Shown here one piece after another: positions 33,518 to 41,684 of a DNA stretch of 64,000 nucleotides (positions are counted from its first letter, which is position 1; each line of letters opens with the position of its first letter). The position numbers and the translations under genes are program-made. The notes beneath the pieces are model-generated. The model had not been told where the DNA came from and ran no database searches. It saw only the letters and a program-made list of their open reading frames with translations. The DNA is taken from NCBI RefSeq assembly GCF_902497555.1, contig NZ_CABVGP010000001.1, positions 1,902,501-1,966,500 on the forward strand, given 5' to 3'. This DNA is from Amycolatopsis camponoti (GTDB lineage: Bacteria > Actinomycetota > Actinomycetes > Mycobacteriales > Pseudonocardiaceae).

Positions 33518-33546
33518 GACCGGCGCCGCAAAAGGCGGCGCCGGTC
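33518..33546 (+). terminator. Perfect 12-bp hairpin after the 55-aa protein gene
   Basis: GACCGGCGCCGC (33518-33529) pairs with GCGGCGCCGGTC (33535-33546) around loop AAAAG. Confidence 0.8.
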
Positions 33547-33669
33547 GTCACCCTGTGTGTTAGCGGACGGTAAATCACTGAGTGTCACGAATCTCGGATT
33601 TCGGACCGAACGCTCGACCATCCGGGTGGATTGCGGCCGAAAACGCGCAGGTCGGCGAATTCGTGCCTG

Positions 33670-33835
33670 CCGGGGTCTGGCGAAGGAGACCACCCCGGCC
33701 CTACGGTGCTCACATTGCGTGATCGGGTGGTTCGCCATCCCCCCGGAGAACCCCGGTGCGCAGGCAGTTTCCACTCAGCAAGGTGCAGGTTGGTGCGTGC
33801 GGCACCACCGCGTGGGACAGGTGTCAGGCCTGTCC
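33670..33835 (+). other. Structured leader region before the 160-aa protein
   Basis: Within the 360-base gap 33502-33860 three hairpins line up: CCGGGGTCT with AGACC-ACCCCGG (33670-33698, two-tier), TGGTGC/GCACCA (33791-33807) and GGACAGG/CCTGTCC (33815-33835). The last ends 20 bases before the ribosome-binding site. No known riboswitch consensus is recognised. Confidence 0.35.
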
Positions 33836-33860
33836 GTCGGGGACCTACAAGGAGGCAGGG

Positions 33861-34343
33861 ATGACCGGAGATCCCGGAGTGGACGCGCTGATCCGGCAAT
33901 GGGCCGCGGAGCGCGAGCAGACCCCCGAAGAGCAGGAGGTCGACCGCATCGCGTCCGCGTGGCTGGCGGACGCGCCTGCGCAGGCTCCGGGCATCCCCGG
34001 CCAGCGTGCCCGTACGGGGCAGCAGCGGTTCGTCCCGGTCGAGGCGGCCGATCCCGGCTACCTCGACGCGATGCGGCGCCGGTTGCCGGAAGTACCCGAA
34101 GAGCTCCTCACCGCCGCCGCGGGCTGGTGGCAGATGGTCGGCGGCGTCGCCGAGGCCGAGGAGTGGTGGGACGCCGGTCTCAGCCCGCTCGACCAGCGGG
34201 CCCTCGACTACCGGGCGGCCGGGCTCGCGCCGTCCGACCTGAGCCGCCGGCTCGGGCCGATGACCGTCCTTCAGCACCTCCGCCGCGGCAGTGCCCCGGC
34301 CTGGTGCGTCGCGCGCCTCGCGCGGCAGCAGAAGTCCGCCTGA
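33861..34343 (+). CDS. Hypothetical protein (160 aa)
   Basis: A 160-residue soluble protein. The N terminus is acidic and helical (VDALIRQWAAEREQTPEEQEVDRIASAWL). The middle (PEVPEELLTAAAGWWQMVGGVAEAEEWWDAGLSPLD) is Trp-rich and resembles a small helical bundle. It ends LRRGSAPAWCVARLARQQ. ATG 33861 has GGAGGCAGGG directly upstream. No family was recognised. The gene sits 117 bases before a lytic transglycosylase and behind a structured leader. Confidence 0.65.
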   Translation: MTGDPGVDALIRQWAAEREQTPEEQEVDRIASAWLADAPAQAPGIPGQRARTGQQRFVPVEAADPGYLDAMRRRLPEVPEELLTAAAGWWQMVGGVAEAEEWWDAGLSPLDQRALDYRAAGLAPSDLSRRLGPMTVLQHLRRGSAPAWCVARLARQQKSA

Positions 34344-34460
34344 CCTTTCCACTCGGCCGGGTGAACCGGTGTGGTGAGACGATCGCGACGACCCGCGTAA
34401 CGCTAACCTGCGCGGGCTCGTTGACACTTCGTCGACACCACGCTGGAGGACCGGAGTTAC

Positions 34461-35375
34461 GTGCGCACCAGGACCGGAAAGAACGAGGACGACCCGATCG
34501 ACGCGAGCGTCGAGGAAGCCGCCCCCGCCGCACCGGCACCGGCGCCGCGCTCCGCGAGTGTCGCGGTGCTCACCCGGCTGATCGTGGTCCTCGCCGTGCT
34601 GGCCGTGGCCGGCGGCGGGATCTGGCTCGTCACCCGCGCGTCGACGCCGGAGGCGAGCCCGCTCACCACCGAAATCCCCGCCCTGCAGGTCAAGGCGGCC
34701 GACGTCCGCCCGGGGTCGGTCGCGCCGGCCGGCGGTGCGGTCGCGGGCGGGGCCGAGCAGCAGACGTCTCCCCAGCAGGCCCGCAGCACCGGCCCGGCGA
34801 CGCTGTCCCAGTGGGCGACCCAGGTCGCCGCGGCGACCGGAGTCCCGGCGCGGGCGCTGCAGGCGTACGGCAACGCCGAGCTGGCGATGCGCGCGGACCA
34901 GCCGAAGTGCAAGATCTCGTGGGCCACGCTCGCCGGCATCGGCCGGATCGAGTCGAACCACGGCCAGTACGCGGGCGCGGTCCTCGGCGCGGACGGCCGC
35001 CCGTCCAAGCCGATCATCGGCGTCCCCCTCGACGGATCGGCGGGCGTCCAGGCGATCGGCGACACGGACGGCGGCCGCTACGACGGCGACGCCGGTGTCG
35101 ACCGGGCGGTCGGCCCGATGCAGTTCATCCCGAGCACGTGGCGCAAGTGGGCATCGGACGGCAACGGCGACGGCCTCGGCGACCCCCAGCAGATCGACGA
35201 CGCGGCTTTGGGGGCGGCGCGTTATCTGTGCGCGGGCGGGCGGGACATGGCGAGCCCTTCGGGGTGGTGGGCCGGGATCCTGTCGTACAACAACTCGACG
35301 GAGTACGCGCAGAAGGTGTTCGGCCTGGCCGATGGCTATGCGAAGGGTGCCCAGTCGGTGCGCAAGCAAGGCTGA
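34461..35375 (+). CDS. Membrane-anchored lytic transglycosylase (MltB/SLT_2-like)
   Basis: A 304-residue envelope enzyme. A cytosolic N terminus of about 33 residues is followed by one transmembrane segment (VLTRLIVVLAVLAVAGGGIWLV, about 36-57), an Ala/Gln/Pro linker, and from about 115 a catalytic domain. ISWATLAGIGRIESNHGQYAG contains the catalytic Glu (RIESNHG), and VGPMQFIPSTWRKWASDGNGDG and AARYLCAGG are the substrate blocks. It cleaves peptidoglycan glycan strands with 1,6-anhydro formation. Start GTG 34461, with GGAG 4 bases before. A TAACGCTAA sequence near 34398 may be part of the promoter. Confidence 0.88.
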   Translation: MRTRTGKNEDDPIDASVEEAAPAAPAPAPRSASVAVLTRLIVVLAVLAVAGGGIWLVTRASTPEASPLTTEIPALQVKAADVRPGSVAPAGGAVAGGAEQQTSPQQARSTGPATLSQWATQVAAATGVPARALQAYGNAELAMRADQPKCKISWATLAGIGRIESNHGQYAGAVLGADGRPSKPIIGVPLDGSAGVQAIGDTDGGRYDGDAGVDRAVGPMQFIPSTWRKWASDGNGDGLGDPQQIDDAALGAARYLCAGGRDMASPSGWWAGILSYNNSTEYAQKVFGLADGYAKGAQSVRKQG

Positions 35376-35510
35376 GTTTCGGGCCCTCCCGCAAGTAAGC
35401 AGGCCCCACCCATCCCTGGGGGCTGACCCCGATCCAGTCTATCGCCGACCCCCGACGAAGAACCCGGTCGCGGCCGGGTTGTCCACAATCGCCCGGGGGT
35501 GGGGACAAGC

Positions 35511-35690
35511 GGTCAAGCACCCGGGAAGCAAAGCCGCCGGGGGCTGACCCCTGTCAGGTCAAGGGCACGGGAACCTGCACCGCCCGGGGCTGACCCATCG
35601 CGAGGTCAAAGCACCCGGCAACCCGCATCGCCTGGGCGGACCCGACCGTCAGGTCAAGCGCACGTGAACCCACACGACCTGCGCTGAGAG
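35511..35690 (+). repeat. Tandem 46-48 bp degenerate repeat
   Basis: Units beginning GGTCAAG or GGTCAAA start at 35511, 35557, 35604 and 35652 (periods 46, 47, 48); the fourth is partial. Each contains CACCCGG-like and GGGCTGACCC-like blocks, and a related GGGGGCTGACCCC lies at about 35418-35430. The region 35376-35752 has no convincing gene. Confidence 0.7.
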
Positions 35691-35740
35691 CGACGCCACC
35701 TGGCGCGCAAGTCGGCCGCCGGCCCTCAGCCGCCCAGTGC

Positions 35741-35746
35741 TAGCGT
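35741..35746 (+). promoter_or_regulatory. -10 box TAGCGT for leaderless mRNA
   Basis: TAGCGT ends 6 bases before the GTG at 35753. No Shine-Dalgarno is visible. Confidence 0.5.
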
Positions 35747-35752
35747 CGGAGC

Positions 35753-36151
35753 GTGCCAGCTTCCCCTTCGCCGGCGGCTTCCCCCTGGGGACGCCGGATC
35801 GCGATCGCCGCGACGTGCCTGGTGAGCCTGCTCGTCTGCTGCGGGCTCGCCTGGTGGCAGTGGGACCGCTTCACCTCGGCGAACGGCACCTTCCAGAACC
35901 TCGGCTACGTCCTGCAGTGGCCGCTCTTCGGCCTGTTCCCGGCCTTCATGTTCTGGCGGATCCGCAAGCTCCGCCAGAAGGCCGAGGCCGACGGCACCGC
36001 GGACGACCGCCCGAAGCCGGCCCCCGTCGCCGAGGTGCCCGCTCCCCGTCCCCGGCCCGACGTGCGGCCGACGGACGAGGACGAGGAGCTGGCCGCGTAC
36101 AACCGTTACCTGCGCGAGCTGAACGCCCGCGACCAGCAGGCCGCCGAGTGA
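35753..36151 (+). CDS. Small two-helix membrane protein
   Basis: A 132-residue protein. It has two hydrophobic segments, about 14-34 (RIAIAATCLVSLLVCCGLAWW) and 49-69 (GYVLQWPLFGLFPAFMFWRI), then a charged tail (KLRQKAEADGTADDRPKPAP...) ending EEELAAYNRYLRELN-like, which is predicted to be cytosolic. A family with this tail plus the following DUF3817 gene is common in actinobacteria; function unknown. Start GTG 35753 follows a -10 box. A possible GTG start of the next gene overlaps its stop. Confidence 0.75.
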   Translation: MPASPSPAASPWGRRIAIAATCLVSLLVCCGLAWWQWDRFTSANGTFQNLGYVLQWPLFGLFPAFMFWRIRKLRQKAEADGTADDRPKPAPVAEVPAPRPRPDVRPTDEDEELAAYNRYLRELNARDQQAAE

Positions 36152-36174
36152 GGCCGCAGAGTGAGGACGTCCCG

Positions 36175-36519
36175 ATGACCACCAGCACCGAAGGTGCCGC
36201 CCAGACCGCGGTGCCGCTCGCCGGCCCCCTCGTCCGGTTCCGCACCGCCGCCTACGTCACCGGCGTCGGGCTGCTCGGCCTCTGTTTCGTCATGGTGCTG
36301 CGCTACGGCTTCGACAACCCGACGCCGTCGGCGGTCTACTCGCCGATCCACGGCGTGCTGTACATGATCTACCTCGTGCTGACCATCGACCTGGCGATCA
36401 AGGCCCGCTGGTCGATCAAGGGCACCGTGCTCGTGCTGCTGGCCGGCTGCGTCCCGTTCGTCTCGTTCCTCGTCGAGCGCCGGGTGACGCACAAGGTCAA
36501 GGCCGGGCAGAAGCTGTAA
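36175..36519 (+). CDS. DUF3817 integral membrane protein
   Basis: A 114-residue protein with three hydrophobic segments: AAYVTGVGLLGLCFVMVLRYG, SPIHGVLYMIYLVLTIDLAIK and GTVLVLLAGCVPFVSFLVERRV. This is the DUF3817/TIGR03954 pattern, with the conserved Pro-Ile-His-Gly motif. Function unknown. ATG 36175 is preceded by GAGG 8 bases upstream; a GTG at 36148 overlapping the upstream stop is an alternative. It converges with the MFS gene and the two coding regions overlap by 23 bases. Confidence 0.82.
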   Translation: MTTSTEGAAQTAVPLAGPLVRFRTAAYVTGVGLLGLCFVMVLRYGFDNPTPSAVYSPIHGVLYMIYLVLTIDLAIKARWSIKGTVLVLLAGCVPFVSFLVERRVTHKVKAGQKL

Positions 36520-37921
36520 CCCGCCGGAACGTCAGCGCCACCAGGACCGTGCCCGCCGCGAACACCGCGGCCGTCGCGAAGGCCGACGTCATGCCGTCGA
36601 CGACGAGCTGAGCTCCCGTCGCGCCCGACGAGCGGGTCGTCGCGCCGAACACCGTGACCAGCACGGCCAGCCCCAGCGTGCTGCCGACCTGCTGCATCGT
36701 CTGCAGGACGCCGCCCGCCGCGCCCGCGTCGTCGTTCGGCACGGTGGCCATCACGATCACGTTGAGCGGCGCGAACGCCAGCCCGCCCCCGAGCCCCATC
36801 AGCACCAGCGGCCCCAGCAACGCGGGGAAGTACGCGCTGGTGGTCGTCAGCATCGCCAGCCAGCCGACGCCCGCCAGCATCAGCAGCGTGCCGGTGACGG
36901 CGAGCGGCTTCGGGCCGTAGCGCGGGAGCAGCCGCGGCACGAGCCGGCTCATCGTGAAGATCAGCGCCGCCATCGGCAGGAACGCGAAGCCGGTGGCCAG
37001 CGCGGCGAAGTGCCGGACGTCCTGCATGAACTGGGTGAGGAAGAAGAACATCGACATCATGGCCATCGGGCCGAGGAAGAAGTTGACGTAGGCCGCGCTG
37101 CGGTCGCGGTCGGCGAACAGCCGGAGCGGGACCAGCGGCATCGCGGTGCGGGCCTCGATCGCGACGAACGCCGTCAGCAGCGCCAGCCCGCCGGCGAGCG
37201 AGCCGAGCGTCACCGGGTTGCCCCAGCCGTCGGACGCCGCGTGGGTGAAGGCGAACACGAGCGAGCCGACGCCCAGGGTGCCGGTGATCGCGCCGGGCAG
37301 GTCGAGGTGCGCGGGGCGGCGGGCCGGTTCGGGGACGAACCGGGGTGCGAGCAGCACGATCGCGAGGCCGAACGGGACGTTGATGAACAGCGCCGCGCGC
37401 CACGAGATCCACTCGGTGAGCAGGCCGCCGACGATCAGGCCGATCGCGAACCCGCCACTGGACATGGCGGAGAACAGCGCGAGCGCCCGGATGCGGGCCT
37501 TGGCCTCGGTGAACGTGGTCGTGACCAGCGCCAGGGTGCTCGGACCGGCCATGGCGGCGCCGACGCCCTGCAGGACGCGGGCGGCGATGAGCAGCGTGGC
37601 CGAGCCGGCGAGGCCGCCGGCCAGCGACGCGAGGGTGAACAGGGCGGTGCCCGCGACGAACATCCGGCGTCGCCCGAACAGGTCGCCGGCGCGGCCGCCG
37701 AGCAGCAGGAGACCGCCGAAGACCAGGCTGTAGGCCGTCATCACCCAGGACAGGCCGGTGGCCGAAAACCCCAGGTCGGCCTGGATGCGTGGGAGCGCGA
37801 CATTCATGACGGTCGCGTCGAGGATGAGCATGAGCTGACAGGTGAGGATGATCGCGAGGACCAGCCCGCTGCGGCGCGCCGGGGCAGGCTCGACCGCAGG
37901 ATGGATCGTTTGCTGGGACAA
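36497..37921 (-). CDS. MFS drug exporter, DHA2/EmrB-QacA type
   Basis: A 474-residue exporter with about 14 hydrophobic segments. ILTCQLMLILDATVMNVALPRIQADLGF is the family's first helix with the Asp-Ala-Thr motif, and GGRAGDLFGRRRMFVAG is motif A. Antiport of drugs or metabolites against protons is expected. The start is unsure: a TTG at 37921 has GGGGGAG 6 bases upstream, while a TTG at 37936 is possible. It is divergent from a TetR gene with three operator copies between them, so it is very likely the TetR target. Its 3' end overlaps DUF3817 by 23 bases. Confidence 0.88.
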   Translation of the reverse strand: MSQQTIHPAVEPAPARRSGLVLAIILTCQLMLILDATVMNVALPRIQADLGFSATGLSWVMTAYSLVFGGLLLLGGRAGDLFGRRRMFVAGTALFTLASLAGGLAGSATLLIAARVLQGVGAAMAGPSTLALVTTTFTEAKARIRALALFSAMSSGGFAIGLIVGGLLTEWISWRAALFINVPFGLAIVLLAPRFVPEPARRPAHLDLPGAITGTLGVGSLVFAFTHAASDGWGNPVTLGSLAGGLALLTAFVAIEARTAMPLVPLRLFADRDRSAAYVNFFLGPMAMMSMFFFLTQFMQDVRHFAALATGFAFLPMAALIFTMSRLVPRLLPRYGPKPLAVTGTLLMLAGVGWLAMLTTTSAYFPALLGPLVLMGLGGGLAFAPLNVIVMATVPNDDAGAAGGVLQTMQQVGSTLGLAVLVTVFGATTRSSGATGAQLVVDGMTSAFATAAVFAAGTVLVALTFRRVTASARP

Positions 37922-37952
37922 GAGATACTCCCCCAAGGAGTACGGAGGTAAG

Positions 37953-38034
37953 CGGAGAGTTTCTCCGCTTGGGTGCGATCCGATAATATGGAGAGTGTCT
38001 CCGGATGCGCAAGTGAATTCGGAGAATCTCTCCG
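37953..38034. promoter_or_regulatory. Three copies of a 15-bp TetR operator
   Basis: CGGAGAGTTTCTCCG (37953-37967), TGGAGAGTGTCTCCG (37989-38003) and CGGAGAATCTCTCCG (38020-38034) share the form CGGAGA-N3-TCTCCG. A TAATAT box (37984-37989) lies beside the second copy. They lie between the divergent exporter and TetR genes. Confidence 0.8.
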
Positions 38035-38056
38035 GTTAAGTGGCGAGGAGGCCGGG

Positions 38057-38617
38057 ATGCCGGGTGCGGACTCGGAGCGTCCGATGCGGGCGGACGCGCG
38101 GCGCAACTACGAGCGCATCGTCGCGACGGCGAAGGATCTCTTCACCGCGCACGGCGCCGACGTGCCGCTGGACGACATCGCGAAGAAGGCCGGGGTGGGG
38201 GCGGGCACGCTGTACCGGCACTTCCCGACGCGCGAAAAGCTGTTCGAAGCGGTCTACCGCGACGAGATCGAGGTGCTCGCCGACCGCGCGTACGTACTGC
38301 ACGACGAGCTGGCGCCGTGGGAGGCTCTCGAGGCCTGGCTGCGGGAACAGGTCACCTGGGTCGTGGAGCGGCACAAGCTGGCGACGGTGCTCAAGGAGTC
38401 GATCGACTCGGGCTCGGAGACGTTCCAGTACTGCCAGGTGCGGCTGCGGGAAGCGGTCGGGGTGCTGGTCGACGCGGCCGCGGGGCTGATCCGGCCCGAC
38501 GTCGCGGGGCCCGACGTCCTGCGGCTGGCCCACGGGGCGGGCATGGCGGTGCGCAACTGCAGCCCCGAGGACGGGAAACGCGTGCTGACCGTGATCCTGG
38601 ACGGCCTGCGCGCGTGA
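38057..38617 (+). CDS. TetR/AcrR family regulator of the adjacent exporter
   Basis: A 186-residue repressor with helix-turn-helix region YERIVATAKDLFTAHGADVPLDDIAKKAGVGAGTLYRHFPTREKLFEAVY followed by a ligand-binding domain (HGAGMAVRNCSPEDGKRV). I choose ATG 38057, with GAGGAGG 5 bases upstream; the 28-residue extension to 37973 would be translated through the operators. It should bind the three CGGAGA-N3-TCTCCG sites and control both itself and the exporter. The end of the gene forms half of an 18-bp inverted repeat. Confidence 0.9.
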   Translation: MPGADSERPMRADARRNYERIVATAKDLFTAHGADVPLDDIAKKAGVGAGTLYRHFPTREKLFEAVYRDEIEVLADRAYVLHDELAPWEALEAWLREQVTWVVERHKLATVLKESIDSGSETFQYCQVRLREAVGVLVDAAAGLIRPDVAGPDVLRLAHGAGMAVRNCSPEDGKRVLTVILDGLRA

Positions 38618-38635
38618 CGCAGGCCGTCCAGGATC
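38593..38635. terminator. 18-bp perfect inverted repeat spanning the TetR stop
   Basis: Bases 38593-38610 (GATCCTGGACGGCCTGCG) pair fully with 38618-38635; the loop CGCGTGA contains the TGA stop. The left arm codes for the last residues of TetR. A bidirectional terminator between convergent genes is likely. Confidence 0.75.
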
Positions 38636-38645
38636 GTCAGGCAAG

Positions 38646-40238
38646 TCAGCTGCCGATCCCGGTGAGGGACCGGACCTCCATCTCGGCCTGCTTCTCCAGG
38701 TTCGCCTTCGGCTTGCCGACGAGGGTGCCGACGAACCCGCAGAGGAACGAGAACGGGATCGACACCAGGCCCGGGTTCTTGAGCGGGAACCAGGCGAAGT
38801 CGATGCCCTTGAAGATCGCGTCTGGTGCGCCCGAGACGACCGGCGAGAAGAGCACCAGGATCAGGCTCGCGGCCAGGCCGCCGTAGATGCCCCAGAGCGT
38901 GCCCGTCGTGTTGAACCGCTTCCAGAACAGCGAGTACAGCAGCGTCGAGAGGTTCGCCGACGCCGCGACCGCGAACGCCAGCGCGACCAGGAACGCGATG
39001 TTCTGGCCGTTCGCCAGCACGCCGCCGACGATGGCCAGCGCCCCGACCGCGATCGCGGTCAGCCGCGCCACCCGGACCTCGTCGGCCGGGTCCGCCTTGC
39101 CGCGCTTGAAGATGTTCGCGTAGACGTCGTGGGCGAAGGAGGCCGACGCGGTGATCGTCAGCCCGGCCACCACCGCGAGGATCGTCGCGAACGCCACCGC
39201 GGCGATGATGCCCAGCAGCAGCGTCCCGCCGACGTGCAGGGCCAGCAGCGGCGCCGCCGAGTTCTCCCCGCCGGGCGCGGCCTTGATCTCGTCCGCGCCG
39301 ACCAGCGCGGCCGCGCCGAAGCCGATGACCAGCGTGCACAGGTAGAACAGGAACATGCACGCCGTCGCCCAGACGACGCTTCGCCGCGCCTCACGGGAGT
39401 TCGGCACGGTGTAGAAGCGCATCAGCACGTGGGGCAGTGCCGCCGCGCCGAGCACCAGCGCCAAGGCCAGTGACACGAAGTCGAGCTTCGTGGTGGCGTT
39501 CTTGCCGTACGAGCCGCCCGGCTCCAGGAGCTTGTCGCCGAGCGGGCTGTTCTCCGCGGCCGACGAGAGCAGGTTCGAGAACGAGAAGCCGAACTTGCCG
39601 AACAGGAACACCGTGAGCAGCGCGCCGCACAGCAGCAGGATGGTCGCCTTGATGATCTGCACCCACGTGGTGCCCTTCATCCCGCCGACCAACACGTACA
39701 GCACCATGACCAAGCCGACGACGCCGATCACCAGCGCCTGGCCGAGCTTGGAGTGGACGTTGAGCAGCAGCGCCACCAGGCCGCCGGCGCCCGCCATCTG
39801 CGCCAGCATGTAGAAGAAGGAGATCACCAGTGTCGACGTCGCCGCCGCCGCGCGGACCGGGCGCTGCTTCATCCGGAAGCTCAGCACGTCGCCCATCGTG
39901 AAGCGGCCGGTGTTGCGCAGGAGCTCGGCGATCAGCAGCAGGTCGACCAGCCAGGCGACGAGGAAGCCGATCGAGTAGAGGAAGCCGTCGTAGCCGTGCA
40001 TCGCGATGGCGCCGGCGATGCCGAGGAACGACGCCGCCGACAGGAAGTCGCCCGACAGCGCGATGCCGTTCTGGCGGCCGGTGAACGCGCTGCCCGCGGC
40101 GTAGTAGTCGGCCGTCGAGGAGTTCCGGCTGCTGGCCCGGTAGACGACGTACAGCGTGATCGCCACGAACAGGGCGAACACGGCGGTGTTGACGAGCGGG
40201 TCGCTGGCCGGGGTGCCTTCGGCGGCGAGGGCGGTCAT
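38646..40238 (-). CDS. Sodium/solute symporter, cation-acetate type (ActP-like)
   Basis: A 530-residue membrane transporter with about 13 hydrophobic segments of the SSS family. ADYYAAGSAFTGRQNGIALSGDFLSAASFLGIAGAIA is the Na-binding first-helix region, and LALVLGAAALPHVLMRFYTVPNSREARRSV is typical of ActP. It would take up acetate or another short monocarboxylate with sodium. The preceding DUF485 gene overlaps by ATGA (40235-40238), a common pairing for this transporter. Start ATG 40238. It ends beside the convergent TetR hairpin. Confidence 0.9.
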   Translation of the reverse strand: MTALAAEGTPASDPLVNTAVFALFVAITLYVVYRASSRNSSTADYYAAGSAFTGRQNGIALSGDFLSAASFLGIAGAIAMHGYDGFLYSIGFLVAWLVDLLLIAELLRNTGRFTMGDVLSFRMKQRPVRAAAATSTLVISFFYMLAQMAGAGGLVALLLNVHSKLGQALVIGVVGLVMVLYVLVGGMKGTTWVQIIKATILLLCGALLTVFLFGKFGFSFSNLLSSAAENSPLGDKLLEPGGSYGKNATTKLDFVSLALALVLGAAALPHVLMRFYTVPNSREARRSVVWATACMFLFYLCTLVIGFGAAALVGADEIKAAPGGENSAAPLLALHVGGTLLLGIIAAVAFATILAVVAGLTITASASFAHDVYANIFKRGKADPADEVRVARLTAIAVGALAIVGGVLANGQNIAFLVALAFAVAASANLSTLLYSLFWKRFNTTGTLWGIYGGLAASLILVLFSPVVSGAPDAIFKGIDFAWFPLKNPGLVSIPFSFLCGFVGTLVGKPKANLEKQAEMEVRSLTGIGS

Positions 40239-40672
40239 CGGCGGGTCCCTTCCGTCAGGCCCGCGCGGGCCCGCAGCTCGGCCACGCGCGGGTCGAGGTG
40301 GCGGCGCGCGTAGCGCAGGTAGAGCCAGGTGACCAGCGCGGTGCTGGCGAACTGGCCGATGCCGAGCAGGATGCCGACGTTGACCTGGCCGAACACCTTG
40401 GTGCTCATGAAGTCGTGCGCGTACGCGGCGAGCAGCACGTACGTCATGTACCAGGCGAAGAAGGCCAAGCTCATCGGGAAGACGAAGGCCCGGAACCGCC
40501 GCCGCAGCGAGCCGAACTCGCGGCTGGCCTGGATCGCGGGGTAGTCGGGACCCGGGCGGGGAACGGGCCGGCGGTGCTGGGCCGCGGGTGGGCGGTCCCC
40601 GGTGAACAGGGCCGGCATCTGGCCGGTCTCCTCGAGGGGGTTGCCCGCCGCGGGGCGCGCGACGTCGTACAT
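40235..40672 (-). CDS. DUF485 membrane protein, symporter partner
   Basis: A 145-residue protein. Residues 1-60 are a Pro-rich cytosolic part. Two transmembrane segments follow, about 65-90 (FVFPMSLAFFAWYMTYVLLAAY) and 103-125 (VNVGILLGIGQFASTALVTWLYLRYA), matching DUF485, which usually precedes ActP-type symporters. Start ATG 40672 has GGAGG 8 bases upstream; the longer frame to 40768 lacks such a site. It is coupled to the symporter and probably aids its assembly or activity. Confidence 0.83.
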   Translation of the reverse strand: MYDVARPAAGNPLEETGQMPALFTGDRPPAAQHRRPVPRPGPDYPAIQASREFGSLRRRFRAFVFPMSLAFFAWYMTYVLLAAYAHDFMSTKVFGQVNVGILLGIGQFASTALVTWLYLRYARRHLDPRVAELRARAGLTEGTRR

Positions 40673-41171
40673 GTGGGTTGCCTCCGGCAGAGTGCCTCCG
40701 TGGCGGCGGGGCCCCGGCCGTCTGCGGACAGCGCGCCGGGCCGCCCTTGCGGACTGCGAGACGAACATCGTAACTAGGCCGTCCGGCGGACATCGCAGGC
40801 GGCCGGTCGGTCCAGGACGCGCGGAACGCGCGGTATTCGATTTCTCGTCGAAAGCGTCGAATGGAGTAGTGCTTCATGATCACGAGCAGATCACCCGTAA
40901 TGATGAAAAGAATTGTGACGCCACGTTGTCGCATCCGGCGGGCACTGCGGCGAACGAGCTAATCCGGTCGAGGGTCGATCCGCGTCGGACACGCAGAGTG
41001 TCCGTGAGCGCTCACGTCGTCCCGGAGAGTGTCGCCCGCCTGCGGGCGTGGCGGTGAAGATCCACTGGTCAGCGGTCAGTCTCGAAAGAAATCACCAGGT
41101 CGGGGCACGATGGGGGACAACGCCACAACATCGGGCACATCTTGAGACTTGACCCACCCGATGGGGGTACT

Positions 41172-41200
41172 GAGTGTAGATCGTCCGAGGTACTACACTC
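41172..41200 (+). promoter_or_regulatory. Inverted repeat GAGTGTAG...CTACACTC
   Basis: GAGTGTAG (41172-41179) and CTACACTC (41193-41200) form a perfect 8-bp inverted repeat with a 13-base spacer, about 150 bases before the cvn promoter. The gap 40673-41684 holds this, the promoter and no convincing gene; a 28-codon ORF at 40876-40962 was not accepted. Confidence 0.4.
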
Positions 41201-41355
41201 CTCTGCGTGGGCTAATCGGGTGACGGCCGGATGCCTGGGTGAGACGCTTCCGGTAACCGGAATTCCCTCTTCGGGGGCGGTGAGGGCGAATGTGCGGGGT
41301 GGTTCTCGGCCCGGAATCCACTTTTCGCAGGTCAGCGCCCGAGTGGAGAACAAAA

Positions 41356-41383
41356 TTGACCGTCCGGGCGCCGGGGGTACGAT
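41356..41383 (+). promoter_or_regulatory. Promoter of the conservon operon
   Basis: The -35 box TTGACC (41356-41361) and -10 box TACGAT (41378-41383) are 16 bases apart. The mRNA would have a leader of about 295 bases, containing GTGCACGTGCAC (41464-41475), a perfect palindrome. Confidence 0.55.
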
Positions 41384-41684
41384 TCTTTGGCCCAGCTGAC
41401 CGCAGCGATCGATTGGCACCGATTAAGTTGATCTCGACGACCGTGCAGACCGCAAGTTGCGCCGTGCACGTGCACAGTCCCTTGCACGGGACGGCGGGAC
41501 GGTGCCTGCACGAGTGCGCGGACGGCCGGGCGGCCGGGGACGAGCGAGGGCACCGGGGACGCGGCAGGGCGCGGGCGGCACGACCGTCCGGCGGCCCGCC
41601 ACGAGCCGGGACGCCGCGCCGTCGACGCGGATCCATGACGCCGGACAGGGAGTCACTCACGTGACCGTTGCAGGAGAAGGTCAG

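Noticed and set aside
33756..33860. N-terminal extension of the 160-aa protein with a Cys-rich segment
   Set aside because: It runs through two hairpins and has no family match. The strong GGAGGCAGGG site places the start at 33861.
33502..33860. Known riboswitch (c-di-AMP, 6C, cobalamin) upstream of the 160-aa protein
   Set aside because: None of the conserved core sequences could be found; only one run of six C is present.
40876..40962. 28-codon ORF in the gap before the conservon promoter
   Set aside because: Codon use is unlike the genome, there is no good ribosome-binding site, and no adjacent gene suggests a leader role.
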